DNA from: Ruminococcus sp.
GTDB lineage: Bacteria > Bacillota > Clostridia > Oscillospirales > Ruminococcaceae
NCBI GenBank assembly: GCA_017484095.1
Contig: JAFUTU010000038.1
Coordinates: 1-64,000, forward strand
DNA: 64,000 nucleotides
Direction of reading: 5' to 3'
The translations under genes were made by a program, and so were the position numbers. Position 1 is the first letter of the stretch. The number at the start of each line of letters is the position of its first letter. The notes below the pieces were generated by a model, which saw only the letters and a list, made by a program, of their open reading frames with translations, ran no database searches and was not told the DNA's origin. Positions 30,844 through 40,083 of the stretch are shown here, piece by piece.

Positions 30844-32031
30844 ATGAAAAATTACGATATACTGATGGATCTTGCGCTGATAATGGTCGGCGCAAAATTT
30901 ATGGCTCTTGTGGCGAGAAAGGTCAAGGCGCCAATGGTGGTCGGGGAGATCGTTGCGGGACTGCTGCTGGGACCTTGTGTGTTCGGAATAATGGGGCCTA
31001 ACAGCTTTATCAGTCAGCTGGCTGAGATAGGTGTTATACTTATCATGTTCTCGGCAGGGCTTGAGACTAATCTTGCAGAGCTTAAAAAATCCGGGCTCAG
31101 AGCGTTTGTTATTGCCTGTGCGGGAGTGTTCGTGCCGTTTGTTTGCGGAGCTTTGCTGTATTCATGTGTTTACGGCTTCTCTTCATTCGGAAGCGAGGGC
31201 TTTTTCAAAGCGCTTTTCATAGGTTCTATAATGACGGCAACGTCTGTAGGTATCACAGTAGAGGTGCTTAAGGAGCTTGGATATCTGAAAACCAAAGTGG
31301 GGCAGACCATACTCAGCGCTGCGATAATAGACGATGTGATAGGTATTATCGTGCTGACGTTCGTGCTCAGCTTCAAAGACCCAAAGACAAAGCTCGCGAC
31401 AGTATCTCTGAAGGTGCTGATGTTTCTGGCGTTCTCATTCATTCTGGGATATCTGTTCTACCGTGCGTTCAAGTTGATAGATGAGAGGTATCCGCACACA
31501 AGACGTATACCGATAATGGCTATGGGGCTTTGCTTTGCACTGGCATATCTGGCGGAGGCATACTTTGGCATAGCGGACATAACGGGCGCTTATATAGCAG
31601 GTATAATCCTCTGTAATGTGCGTGATGCTGCCTATATCGACAGAAAGGTAAACGTGAACGGTTATATGTTCTTTGCGCCTGTGTTTTTTGTGAGCATCGG
31701 TCTTAAAACGAGCTTTAACGGTATGAAAGGTTCGCTGCTGGCTTTTTCGATAGGGTTTGTCCTGGTGGCTATGGTGAGCAAGCTCATCGGCTGCGGACTT
31801 ATTTCAAAGTGCTTCGGCTTCAAGAACAACGAGTGCGTAAAAATAGGTGCAGGTATGATGACAAGAGGAGAGGTAGCCCTCATTATTACAAACAAGGGTA
31901 TGGCTCTCGGAATGATAGATGCGTCATATTTCACTGCGGTGATACTGCTGATAATAGTTTCAAGCATAGGTACACCGCTGCTTCTGAAGGCGCTTTACAG
32001 CAAATATCCCGATAAAGAAGCATCTGCGTAA
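30844..32031 (+). CDS. Cation/proton antiporter (CPA2, NapA/KefB-like)
   Basis: The product has 395 residues from ATG 30844 (AGGGGTG upstream; the open frame begins earlier at 30733 without a site). About 12 membrane segments. Family features: MVVGEIVAGLLLGPCVFG at the start, LIMFSAGLETNL, and the ion-binding Asp pair in AAIIDDVIGIIVL. No RCK/TrkA regulatory domain is attached, so it is of the short NapA-like type, exchanging Na+ or K+ for H+. An extended -10 (GTGTGC-TATACT) lies at 30799-30810. Confidence 0.92.
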   Translation: MKNYDILMDLALIMVGAKFMALVARKVKAPMVVGEIVAGLLLGPCVFGIMGPNSFISQLAEIGVILIMFSAGLETNLAELKKSGLRAFVIACAGVFVPFVCGALLYSCVYGFSSFGSEGFFKALFIGSIMTATSVGITVEVLKELGYLKTKVGQTILSAAIIDDVIGIIVLTFVLSFKDPKTKLATVSLKVLMFLAFSFILGYLFYRAFKLIDERYPHTRRIPIMAMGLCFALAYLAEAYFGIADITGAYIAGIILCNVRDAAYIDRKVNVNGYMFFAPVFFVSIGLKTSFNGMKGSLLAFSIGFVLVAMVSKLIGCGLISKCFGFKNNECVKIGAGMMTRGEVALIITNKGMALGMIDASYFTAVILLIIVSSIGTPLLLKALYSKYPDKEASA

Positions 32032-32184
32032 CGATTGGTTAAATATTTAACCTGAATTAACAATTAAATTAGTTATAGTTAACAAAAGTATAAAGCAAAA
32101 ATAAAGTAAAGAACAATAAATAAATGTCGTAATCAGTTATAATATAAACATACCGAACGATGCGTGAGTTGGTCGGTGCAAGGG

Positions 32185-32217
32185 GTGGCTCCAATAGGGG
32201 CTGCTTTTTTTGTGTCT
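32185..32217 (+). terminator. Rho-independent terminator after the antiporter
   Basis: GTGGCTCC, AATA loop, GGGGCTGC with some G-T pairs, then seven T. Confidence 0.7.
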
Positions 32218-33075
32218 TTATCCCATTTGTGCAAGGAGATCGTCGGTGTCAAAATAGCCTGAGCGGTCGATACGTTTAAGTTTATGGAGACAAGAGCTGT
32301 CTCCTTTTTTTATTGCTGTGATCCCGCTTTCATCGGTTATATAGGCATCAAAGGCACATTCTTTTGCAAGAGTGAGAAACTCATCACTGAGAGTGCCTGT
32401 GGGAAGGATAAATGAGTTCGGTTTGAAAAGGCAGTTGTCATAGCAGCGCTCTCTGAGCCCGAGAACGTCAGCGAGGTAGGCTCTGCGGTAGGTGCGAATA
32501 TCTTCGTCCTGTTTTATTCCGCCGTTTTCACGCTCAGGGTCAGAGAGAATATCATAAGCAGCGGCGGCAAATTCAAAGGTACCGCTGTTTCGCAGGGCTG
32601 AGATGTCCTCCCAGCAAAGATATGAACGCTCGGAGGAAGGGGCGGCGTCTTCTGATGCGCCGTCTGTTTTGCTGCCTGAGATAGTTGCTGTAAAGCGCCA
32701 GTTGTATTTCTGGGCAAGAGGCAAAAGGTCACTCAGGCAGTTGAGCTTGGTCTCGTCTATTATCATAATAATGGGTCGGTCGGGGAGGATGCCGTCATAT
32801 TTTACATAGCGGATAATGTCGTTGATGAATACGGGAGAGAAGCCGCTTTCAGAGAGGGATATGATGTCGCTCTCCAGCTGGGAAAGAGTGCAGGTGTTCT
32901 CGCCGATGAGAGAGTCATCTGTGGTTATAGAGCCGTAGCGTATGATAGGGACGGAATAGCCCTCTCCCGATGAGGAGGAAGAAGCGGCGCTGCTGCTATT
33001 CTCAGCTTTGACACCGCAGGCAAAAAACAGCTGTGAGATAACAGCCGTGAGTATCAAAAGTATGGCTTTTTTCAT
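32218..33075 (-). CDS. Polysaccharide deacetylase-like lipoprotein
   Basis: The product has 285 residues from ATG 33075 (CGGAGTG upstream). A lipoprotein signal with lipobox LFFACG is followed by a Ser-rich spacer. The body resembles a divergent carbohydrate esterase 4 fold: PIIRYGSITTDDS, then GILPDRPIIMIIDET, TATISG, and LPTGTLSDEFLTLAKECAFDAYI. The canonical HxxxH and TFDDG metal motifs are altered (MIIDET where FTFDDG is usual), so catalysis is doubtful. Convergent with the antiporter, divergent from the chemoreceptor. Confidence 0.7.
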   Translation of the reverse strand: MKKAILLILTAVISQLFFACGVKAENSSSAASSSSSGEGYSVPIIRYGSITTDDSLIGENTCTLSQLESDIISLSESGFSPVFINDIIRYVKYDGILPDRPIIMIIDETKLNCLSDLLPLAQKYNWRFTATISGSKTDGASEDAAPSSERSYLCWEDISALRNSGTFEFAAAAYDILSDPERENGGIKQDEDIRTYRRAYLADVLGLRERCYDNCLFKPNSFILPTGTLSDEFLTLAKECAFDAYITDESGITAIKKGDSSCLHKLKRIDRSGYFDTDDLLAQMG

Positions 33076-33170
33076 AATGTCACTCCGTTTGTGTCTGTTT
33101 TGCATAATTTCTGTCCCTATATTTCTATGCATGAAAAGCAAAAAAATACAAAAAAACAGGTCTGTAACTC

Positions 33171-33199
33171 TTGAAATATTTGTGCAAATGTGATATACT
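33171..33199 (+). promoter_or_regulatory. Sigma-A promoter of the chemoreceptor gene
   Basis: TTGAAA at 33171-33176 and TATACT at 33194-33199, spacer 17. Confidence 0.75.
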
Positions 33200-33274
33200 G
33201 TCTTTAAGTGATGAAATTTCAAGACCGCATCGGGCACAGGCTGCCGAGCGGCTGTAAATAATGGGAGGATCAGT

Positions 33275-35359
33275 ATGAAGAGACTGCGTACAAAAATGCT
33301 TCTGGCAATGGTAATGGTGGCGGTAGTCGTATTTGCCTTTTTGGGAGCGGCTATGATATTTTTTATCTCAAATTCTATCGAGAAGTCGATAGTGCTTTCT
33401 ATGGAGCCGATGGCAGAGAGCGCAGCTGCCGATCTTGACGATACGATAATGCTGTATATGAATTCTGTCAAGAATACGACTGATTCAAATGCCTTTACAT
33501 ATGCCTCCGATGACAAGACGAGACTTGATATGCTCAAGGCAGGCTTCACTAAGAACAACAATCAGTATATCTCTCTGGCAATACTTGATATCAACGGATC
33601 GGAGCTGATATCAAGCGGTGATCTGTCTACGGAGGGGCTCACAGATGAGCAGATAGATGAAGCAATGAAGATGACTGCGGCTTATATCACGGATATTTAT
33701 GAGTTCTCAGGCAAGAAGTGCTTTTCTATACTTTGTGCAGGTGCAAATGCTCAGGGAGAGAAGCTGCTGAGCGTACTTACTGTTGATACTGCGCTGCTTT
33801 CCAAGGACCTTAACTCGTTCAAGCTTGGAAGCAGAGGTTTCCTTTACGTTGTGGATAAGTCGGGCAGCATAGTTGTTGACAGCACCAACAAGAACGCAAA
33901 GGCTAATATATACAAGCTTTCGGACGACGAGGAAGAGGCTAAGGCTGTCGGATCGGCTATTCTCGGAACTGACGAGGGCGACAATCAGTATGAATACAAT
34001 GACACTACCTACTATACCTACCATGTCAAGATAGACCACTTCAACGGCAAGGTGGTAATGGTTACCGATATCGCAGATTTTGCAGAGTCACAGACTGTAG
34101 CGATAAGAAACGGCTTTATCATAGGTATCATCATTCTTATAATAACGATCGCGTTTGCGGTGTTCTTTGCATCGCGCCTTTCAAAGCCGATAATTTCTAC
34201 CACGAACAGACTGAGGTCTCTTGCGCAGGGTAACCTTACGGACCCTGTTGATGTGTGGTATTCAAAGGACGAGCTGGGCGTGCTCTCTACCTCTCTGGAG
34301 GAGACGGTATTCTCGCTGAGACAGTACATAAGCCTTATCACATACTCACTTACGCAGATATCGGAAGGCAACCTGCAATACAGGCTTGAGGGCAACTTCA
34401 AGGGAGACTTCTTCAAGATAAAGAGTACCTTCAACGAGATATTTGATTCACTCAACGATACGTTCGCATCTATAAACCTTTCCGCAGAGCAGGTGAACTC
34501 GGGCGCTGTTCAGGTGTCTGATTATTCACAGGCAGTGTCTCAGGGTGCTACGCAGCAGGCTTCCGCTATCGAGGAGCTTTCCGCTACGCTTTCCGACGTA
34601 TCGGAGCAGGTAACTCAGAACTCTGAGGACTCAAAGAATGCGTTCAATATCGTATCCGAGAATACTGAGGCTGTGAACAGCTGCAACGAGGACATGGGCA
34701 ATATGCTCAAGGCGATGAACGATATCAATACATCTACCAGTGAGATCGCAAAGATCATCAAGGTGATCGATGAGATCGCATTCCAGACGAATATACTTGC
34801 TCTTAATGCTGCTGTCGAGGCTGCAAGAGAGGGTTCAAAGGGATTCGGCGTTGTTGCTGATGAGGTAAGAAGACTGGCATCGCGTTCGGCTGAGGCTGCA
34901 AGGCAGACGGCTGAGCTCATCGAAAATTCGTCTGTTGCGGTTTCAAAGGGCTCACAGATAGCTGAGCAGACAGCTAAGTCACTTAATGAGATAGTTGAAA
35001 AGTCAAACCAGATAAGATCACTTATAAAGAACATTTCCGAGGCTTCGGAGACACAGTCGGGAGCTATTGCTCAGGTAAACACAGGTGTAGACCAGATCTC
35101 GGCAGTCGTTTCTGCAAATACTTCTACCGCTGTGAGCACGGCTTCTGCTTCTGAGGAGCTGTCGAGCCAGTCGCTCATACTGAAGAACATGATCGCAAGG
35201 TTCAAGCTTGACGGTGAGGACGAGCACAAGAGTTCCGGTATGAGGTTCTCATACGATGATGATGACTTCGATGATGAGCCTGCGGCAGATGATGAGCCTG
35301 AGGACAGCGAGCCTGAGCACGATGACGAGTTTTCATCGGGAGAGGATGACAAGTACTGA
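33275..35359 (+). CDS. Methyl-accepting chemotaxis protein with Cache-type sensor
   Basis: The product has 694 residues with GGGAGGA before the ATG. A first membrane helix (about 8-32), a periplasmic-side dCache-like sensor (about 35-275), a second helix (about 283-305), HAMP (about 306-360), and a long cytoplasmic coiled coil. The coiled coil carries the universal tip DEIAFQTNILALNAAVEAAR and GKGFGVVADEVRRLA-type signature (here SKGFGVVADEV). The C-terminus is strongly acidic (DDDDFDDEPAADDEPEDSEP). It implies chemotaxis or a related output; no che or flagellar genes are in the window. Confidence 0.95.
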   Translation: MKRLRTKMLLAMVMVAVVVFAFLGAAMIFFISNSIEKSIVLSMEPMAESAAADLDDTIMLYMNSVKNTTDSNAFTYASDDKTRLDMLKAGFTKNNNQYISLAILDINGSELISSGDLSTEGLTDEQIDEAMKMTAAYITDIYEFSGKKCFSILCAGANAQGEKLLSVLTVDTALLSKDLNSFKLGSRGFLYVVDKSGSIVVDSTNKNAKANIYKLSDDEEEAKAVGSAILGTDEGDNQYEYNDTTYYTYHVKIDHFNGKVVMVTDIADFAESQTVAIRNGFIIGIIILIITIAFAVFFASRLSKPIISTTNRLRSLAQGNLTDPVDVWYSKDELGVLSTSLEETVFSLRQYISLITYSLTQISEGNLQYRLEGNFKGDFFKIKSTFNEIFDSLNDTFASINLSAEQVNSGAVQVSDYSQAVSQGATQQASAIEELSATLSDVSEQVTQNSEDSKNAFNIVSENTEAVNSCNEDMGNMLKAMNDINTSTSEIAKIIKVIDEIAFQTNILALNAAVEAAREGSKGFGVVADEVRRLASRSAEAARQTAELIENSSVAVSKGSQIAEQTAKSLNEIVEKSNQIRSLIKNISEASETQSGAIAQVNTGVDQISAVVSANTSTAVSTASASEELSSQSLILKNMIARFKLDGEDEHKSSGMRFSYDDDDFDDEPAADDEPEDSEPEHDDEFSSGEDDKY

Positions 35360-35367
35360 TAAAAAAA

Positions 35368-35396
35368 TTATCCCCTGTCTTCGAGGCAGGGGATAA
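35368..35396. terminator. Hairpin between chemoreceptor and phosphofructokinase genes
   Basis: TTATCCCCTG and CAGGGGATAA form a perfect 10-bp stem. The T-run is only on the minus-strand side, so on the plus strand it may be a weak terminator or processing site. Confidence 0.45.
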
Positions 35397-35425
35397 CATT
35401 AAATAATGAAAGGATCTGAAATGCT

Positions 35426-36499
35426 ATGAAAAGACGTATCGGTATTCTTACCAGCGGAGGAGACTGCCCGGGTCTTAACGCTACTATCAGGGGAGTTGCA
35501 AAGGCTTGCTATGAAAAGTTCGGCGAGGACGTTGAGATAGTGGGCATTGAGGACGGATATTTCGGTCTTATCAATAATATGTGCAAGGAAATGAAGCAGT
35601 CGGATTTCTCGGGAATACTGACTACGGGCGGAACTATTTTCGGCACAAAGAGAACACCTTTCAAGAAAATGCAGGTGATAGAGGACGATAACGTTGACAA
35701 GGTAAAGGCAATGAAGGCGACCTACAAAAAGCAGAAGCTTGACTGCCTGCTCACCCTTGGAGGAAACGGAACCCACAAGACGGCTAACCTGCTGTCAACA
35801 GAGGGGCTCAACGTTATAGGTCTGCCTAAGACGATAGATAATGATATCTGGGGCACGAGCGTTACGTTCGGCTTCCATACGGCGGTGGACACTGCCACCG
35901 ATGTTATAGACAGGCTTCATTCTACCGCTAATTCGCACGGACGTATACTTGTTGCTGAGATAATGGGCAACAAAGCAGGCTGGCTGACGCTTTATTCGGG
36001 TATTGCAGGCGGCGCTGATATGATAGTTATTCCTGAGATACCTTACGATATCGAAAAGCTTGCTGAGGCTTGTGAGAAGAGAGAGTCAAAGGGATTTTCC
36101 ATAATGGCTGTTGCCGAGGGCGCCTTTGACAAGGACGAAGCTAAGCTGAAGAAAAAAGAAAGAGCAAGGCAGAGAGCAGAGCAGGGAATAGGCACGGCTA
36201 CTGCAAGGATAGCGGCTCAGATAGAGCAGCTGACAGGCAGAGAGACCAGAGTATGCGTGCCCGGACATATGCTGCGCGGCGGCAGCCCCAGTGCTTATGA
36301 CAGAGTGCTTGCGACAAAGTTCGGTGTACACGCAGCAGAGCTTATCAGCAAGGATAAGTACGGCTACGCTGTTGCAATGATAAACGAGGTAGTGTCCGAA
36401 AATCCGCTTGAGGACGTTGCAGGAAAGACCAAGTTCGTGCCTGCGGATCATCAGCTTGTTAAGACTGCAAAGGAGATAGGCATAGTATTCGGCGACTGA
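35426..36499 (+). CDS. pfkA: 6-phosphofructokinase
   Basis: The product has 357 residues. It phosphorylates fructose 6-phosphate in glycolysis. The start RRIGILTSGGDCPGLNATIR is the nucleotide loop, and PKTIDNDIWGT is the fructose-phosphate/catalytic motif. Donor-determining positions are mixed: GGNGT has Gly as in ATP enzymes (GGDGS) but Asn in place of the metal-binding Asp, while PKTIDND has the Lys typical of PPi-type and group III enzymes (ATP types have PGTIDND). GHMLRGGSPSAYDR is the substrate/allosteric loop. The phosphoryl donor is thus uncertain. Confidence 0.93.
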   Translation: MKRRIGILTSGGDCPGLNATIRGVAKACYEKFGEDVEIVGIEDGYFGLINNMCKEMKQSDFSGILTTGGTIFGTKRTPFKKMQVIEDDNVDKVKAMKATYKKQKLDCLLTLGGNGTHKTANLLSTEGLNVIGLPKTIDNDIWGTSVTFGFHTAVDTATDVIDRLHSTANSHGRILVAEIMGNKAGWLTLYSGIAGGADMIVIPEIPYDIEKLAEACEKRESKGFSIMAVAEGAFDKDEAKLKKKERARQRAEQGIGTATARIAAQIEQLTGRETRVCVPGHMLRGGSPSAYDRVLATKFGVHAAELISKDKYGYAVAMINEVVSENPLEDVAGKTKFVPADHQLVKTAKEIGIVFGD

Positions 36500-36560
36500 T
36501 GCTCTCCGCACGGTCCTGCCGGACGGGTGGCCACGCTGTTCTATGTAGTGACTGGTGTCG
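36500..36560 (+). repeat. Intergenic repeat, mixed A/B-type fragment after pfkA
   Basis: TGCTCTCCGCACGG begins right at the stop, as TGCTCGCCGCACGG does after argS at 14854. It is followed by TGCCGGACGGGT, also present after ricT at 7388. The later part (GTCGGCGAATATT) resembles the copy at 10107. Confidence 0.5.
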
Positions 36561-36600
36561 GCGAATATTCCCAAAGCCAGATAACCCTATAGAAGTTATT

Positions 36601-36632
36601 CCCCGAAGCATTTCAAAGTGCTTCGGGGCATT
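36601..36632 (+). terminator. Hairpin, probable pfkA terminator
   Basis: CCCCGAAGCA and TGCTTCGGGG form a perfect stem with an 8-base loop; the tail is only moderately T-rich. Confidence 0.6.
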
Positions 36633-36741
36633 GTATTTGCCTGCTAAGATAAATCAGGGAGTTGTTTGAAATAACTCCTTTTTACAAAAGTGTGTTGCTA
36701 CGATAAATCAGAATTTGTGCTATCAACGATTGTAACACAGT

Positions 36742-36816
36742 ATAGAAGTTCTGTCAATAAAAATGCCACAGTACTTCCGACTGAATATCAGAAATACTAT
36801 GGCATAAAACTTCTAT
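36742..36816 (+). repeat. Long imperfect stem-loop, possible small RNA or element relic
   Basis: ATAGAAGTT pairs with AACTTCTAT, and further in ATGCCA and AGTA pair with TACT and TGGCAT. A terminator follows directly at 36823. No protein is convincing here. It could be a small RNA of about 100 bases or the end of a lost mobile element. Confidence 0.4.
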
Positions 36817-36822
36817 ATCAGC

Positions 36823-36848
36823 ACCGCCCTAAGAGGACGGTTTTTTTA
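36823..36848 (+). terminator. Rho-independent terminator
   Basis: ACCGCCCT and AGGACGGT with an AAG loop and one mismatch, then seven T. Plus direction, after the stem-loop at 36742. Confidence 0.65.
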
Positions 36849-36853
36849 AGGTC

Positions 36854-37480
36854 TTACAGTTTATATTTTTCTTTCAGCTCAGGCGATATCTTCCTGTCTT
36901 TGAAATAATACTCTTTGTCGTGCTCTCCTATCTCTCGCTGAACACGGCAGGGGCTGCCGTATGCCAGCACGTTTGAGGGTATATCCTTAGTGACTACGCT
37001 GCCGGCGCCTATGACTACATTATCACCGATCGTAACTCCGGGCATTATCAAGACGCCTGCACCTATCCAGCAGTTGCTGCCAATATGAACAGGGGAATTA
37101 TACTGCAAGCCGTCAGCACGGAGGGTGGGGTCAAGCGGATGACCTGCCGAGGCTACCACTACGTTCGGCGCAAACATAGTATTGTCACCCACATATATGT
37201 GAGTGTCATCAACTAAGGTTAGGTTGAAATTTGCGTAGATGTTTTTTCCAAAGTGACAGTGAGCCCCTCCGAAGTTGGTATGCAGGGGCGGTTCGATATA
37301 GCAGCCCTCACCTATTTCGGCAAACATTTCCTTAAGCAGTGCCTCACGCTTGTCAAGCTCTGTGGGGCGTGTCTGATTAAACTCATAGAGGCGGTCAAGA
37401 CAGCCGAGCTGCCACTCCAATATCTCATCATCATGTGGATCGTAAAGGTCTCCCGTGTGCATTTTGTTTTTCTCACTCAT
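36854..37480 (-). CDS. Maltose/galactoside-type O-acetyltransferase
   Basis: The product has 208 residues. N-terminal Mac domain (about 1-60: MHTGDLYDPHDDEI) and a left-handed beta helix made of hexapeptide repeats (VHIGSNCWIGAGVLIMPGVTIGDNVVIG). The catalytic His is in VVASAGHPLDP, and the C-terminal loop is YGSPCRV. It transfers acetyl from acetyl-CoA to a sugar; the natural sugar is unknown. Trimeric and cytoplasmic in this family. Confidence 0.92.
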   Translation of the reverse strand: MSEKNKMHTGDLYDPHDDEILEWQLGCLDRLYEFNQTRPTELDKREALLKEMFAEIGEGCYIEPPLHTNFGGAHCHFGKNIYANFNLTLVDDTHIYVGDNTMFAPNVVVASAGHPLDPTLRADGLQYNSPVHIGSNCWIGAGVLIMPGVTIGDNVVIGAGSVVTKDIPSNVLAYGSPCRVQREIGEHDKEYYFKDRKISPELKEKYKL

Positions 37481-37509
37481 GAGTGTGTCCTCCGATCACA
37501 GCGGTAATA

Positions 37510-39552
37510 TCAGCTGTTCATTTTTGAAAAAGCAAACTTCTCAAACTCTTCTATTGGCATAGGCTTCGCAAAATAGTAGCCCTGGAACATTTTGCAGCCC
37601 ATTTCGGAAAGGGTATTATACTGGTTTTCAGTCTCAACGCCCTCTGTAAGAGAGGCAATGTCAAGTTCCTCGGAGAGTCTGATTATGTTTTTGATGATAG
37701 TTCTTGCCTTATTGGTCCTTTCTGATTTTGAAAGGAATCTCATATCTATTTTGAGAACATCAACAGGCATATCCTTTAGCAGATTAAGTGAGGAATAGCC
37801 GCTGCCAAAGTCATCCATCTCAACTATAAAGCCGCAGCTCCTTAGCTCATCAAGTATCTTCATTCTCTCCTCGGAATCGTTCATCATAACAGTTTCTGTT
37901 ATTTCTATGCGAAGCTTATCAGGTGTGATATCATATTCCTTTACGAGCGCTTTAAGCTCAGATGCAACGTCTATAAAATAGAAGTCCTTAGGAGAGATAT
38001 TTACAGAAATGAACATATCACTGTCAAAGGTTTTCCATTTTGAGAGTATCTTGCAGGCAGTACGCCACATATGCCTGTCCACCTCTACTATCATGCCGTT
38101 TCGCTCAAATGTTGGTATGAACATTGCGGGCGACATAAAGCCATGCTCGGGGTGTATCCACCTTGCAAGAGCTTCTGCGCCGACCACTTTGCCGTTTCCG
38201 TCAGAAACTATGAAGCTTGCAAGCTCATTTTCTATTTTATTCCTGTCCGAATAAAACTGCTCAGCAGGCATAAACACACCGAAGGTATCTCCTGCGAGCC
38301 TTCCGTAAACGCAGCTGCTGTTCATATTTTTCCTGATCCACTCAGCGATCTGTATGAGTGCCGTATCACCGAAGGCAGTGCTGAAAATATCATTAACTAT
38401 CTTGAAATCCTTAACGTCTATAAAAATCGCCATATAGATATTGTCAGGGTAATCAAGAAGGGTCTGTCTTATGCTGCCGTAGATATACTGCTTGGTGAAA
38501 AGGCCGGTTAGGCTGTCGTGGGTAGATTCATAAAGCTCCTGCTTGAGCTTTTGCTGTTCTGCTGTGCTGTCATGTATTATAAGGTAAGAGCCGGCGATGT
38601 GCTTGCTGTCATCGTTTACTGATCTGCTCTCAACTGAATAGTATTTTGCATCAGCTCCGCTGCCGACTACATTCTTTTCGCTCCAGTCGGTGCCGCTCGG
38701 CTTGCGCTTGCCAAAGAGTTCTGTAAGCTTGCCGGTGACACTGTCAAGATCAGCAGGGGCAACGCCTGTGAGCTTTAAACCCTTCTCATTTGCCCAGATG
38801 CACCTGCCCATAGGGTCGTAGACAAAGAGCGCATCAGGCATATCGGAAGCGATATTGGAGAGTATTCTGTCAAGCACGCGCAAAGGGCGATAGTACAGCG
38901 ACAGGTAGAAAACAAGCAGTCCGAAAACACCGTAGCCGATCATAGAACGGTCAATAGGTGTACGTGAGAATATGTAAAATGTTTGCCAGAGGCCGATCAC
39001 GACCATTGCAGTTAAAATGGCAGAATAACGCTCGCGGTAGAGCCTGCCTGTTGTCACACAGGCGAGAATGAAGATCAGTATAACACTTAAGAAAACAGAA
39101 TAATCAACTATTCTGTGTATGGTCTGCCCGAAATGAGGGACCAGTCTGTAATAGGATTTTCCCTGAACGTCTACGGGCTCGACAGAGAAGGCGTGCCCGA
39201 AAAACAGGTTGAGAATCAGCTGTACAGCATCGGCAATAATAAAGAAATATACAAAAGTAGGATTATTCTTTTTCTTACCAATGCCTCTGCAATATTCTCT
39301 TGTGAAGCTTACAAGTGCAGTCATTACCAGATCCATACCTATGAAGTAGATATAGCACCCTACTATTGCTCTTGACCTGATGCTTGAGCCTATTATTATC
39401 AGGTTGCCTACTATCGGAGGTATCAGGGCGAGCTCAAGCAGACCTACGGCTCTGCCGATGGTCTTTGTCGACTTGAACGCCTTTACAGCACAGATAACAA
39501 GACCAACAGCTATAGCGGTCAGTATCGCAGAAAAAGCAATTCGTATGTCCAT
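37510..39552 (-). CDS. Membrane GGDEF/EAL signalling protein with degenerate GGDEF and internal gap
   Basis: The product has 680 residues from ATG 39552. About seven membrane helices (histidine-kinase 7TM-like, 1-215), a PAS-like domain (about 235-340), then GGDEF-like sequence (THDSLTGLFTKQ) whose signature reads AGDTF, so it cannot make c-di-GMP. Only about 35 residues later GAEALARW (EAL) begins, so the second half of GGDEF and the first strand/helix of EAL are missing. The remaining EAL residues look complete: NISPKDF, EITET, DDFGSGYSS, LKID, EGVE, QGYYF. It may act as a phosphodiesterase or c-di-GMP sensor. Confidence 0.9.
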   Translation of the reverse strand: MDIRIAFSAILTAIAVGLVICAVKAFKSTKTIGRAVGLLELALIPPIVGNLIIIGSSIRSRAIVGCYIYFIGMDLVMTALVSFTREYCRGIGKKKNNPTFVYFFIIADAVQLILNLFFGHAFSVEPVDVQGKSYYRLVPHFGQTIHRIVDYSVFLSVILIFILACVTTGRLYRERYSAILTAMVVIGLWQTFYIFSRTPIDRSMIGYGVFGLLVFYLSLYYRPLRVLDRILSNIASDMPDALFVYDPMGRCIWANEKGLKLTGVAPADLDSVTGKLTELFGKRKPSGTDWSEKNVVGSGADAKYYSVESRSVNDDSKHIAGSYLIIHDSTAEQQKLKQELYESTHDSLTGLFTKQYIYGSIRQTLLDYPDNIYMAIFIDVKDFKIVNDIFSTAFGDTALIQIAEWIRKNMNSSCVYGRLAGDTFGVFMPAEQFYSDRNKIENELASFIVSDGNGKVVGAEALARWIHPEHGFMSPAMFIPTFERNGMIVEVDRHMWRTACKILSKWKTFDSDMFISVNISPKDFYFIDVASELKALVKEYDITPDKLRIEITETVMMNDSEERMKILDELRSCGFIVEMDDFGSGYSSLNLLKDMPVDVLKIDMRFLSKSERTNKARTIIKNIIRLSEELDIASLTEGVETENQYNTLSEMGCKMFQGYYFAKPMPIEEFEKFAFSKMNS

Positions 39553-39683
39553 AGAGTTCACCACACTTTTATATAAACATATCTTAGCACGATATCTGAA
39601 ATCAACCAGATAAAACGGCATACTCCTACAGATATATTCTATCATATATCGCCTCATATGTCAACAAAAAGTGCTCGTCAAAG

Positions 39684-39714
39684 AAAAAATATCTCCCGCT
39701 TTTGACGGGAGATA
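39684..39714 (-). terminator. Rho-independent terminator of the spoVAD-spoVAE operon
   Basis: TATCTCCCG and CGGGAGATA with a short loop; on the minus strand the stem is followed by TTTTTTCTTT. Confidence 0.85.
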
Positions 39715-39722
39715 CCGCACTG

Positions 39723-40079
39723 TTAAGACTTCTGCTTTGGTTTGAAAATAAGGGCTGCGATAAAAGCGAACACCATAGCTGCGGCAATGCCTGCGGCACA
39801 GGCGGTCAGCCCTCCTGTGAAGATACCCATAAAGCCGTCTTTGTCAACGCCGTCTTTTACGCCGTTATACAGCAGATAGCCAAACCCTGTCAGGGGCACT
39901 CTTGCACCCTCGCCCGCTAAATCTACCAGCGGTCTGTAAACTCCAAGAGCGCCGAGTATCACGCCTGCACACACGTAGAATACAAGTATCCTGGCAGGCG
40001 TGAGCTTTGTAAGGTCTATAAGAAACTGTCCAATGGCACAGAGTATACCGCCGACAAGAAATGCGTAAACGTACACCAT
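39723..40079 (-). CDS. spoVAE: Stage V sporulation protein AE
   Basis: The product has 118 residues from ATG 40079 (AGAGGGTGAT overlapping the spoVAD stop). It is a small hydrophobic protein with four membrane segments and the family pattern GGILCAIGQFLIDLTKLTPARILV. With SpoVAC and SpoVAD it forms the channel in the spore inner membrane that moves dipicolinic acid during sporulation and germination. spoVAC is not adjacent. Confidence 0.93.
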   Translation of the reverse strand: MVYVYAFLVGGILCAIGQFLIDLTKLTPARILVFYVCAGVILGALGVYRPLVDLAGEGARVPLTGFGYLLYNGVKDGVDKDGFMGIFTGGLTACAAGIAAAMVFAFIAALIFKPKQKS

Positions 40080-40083
40080 TTTA

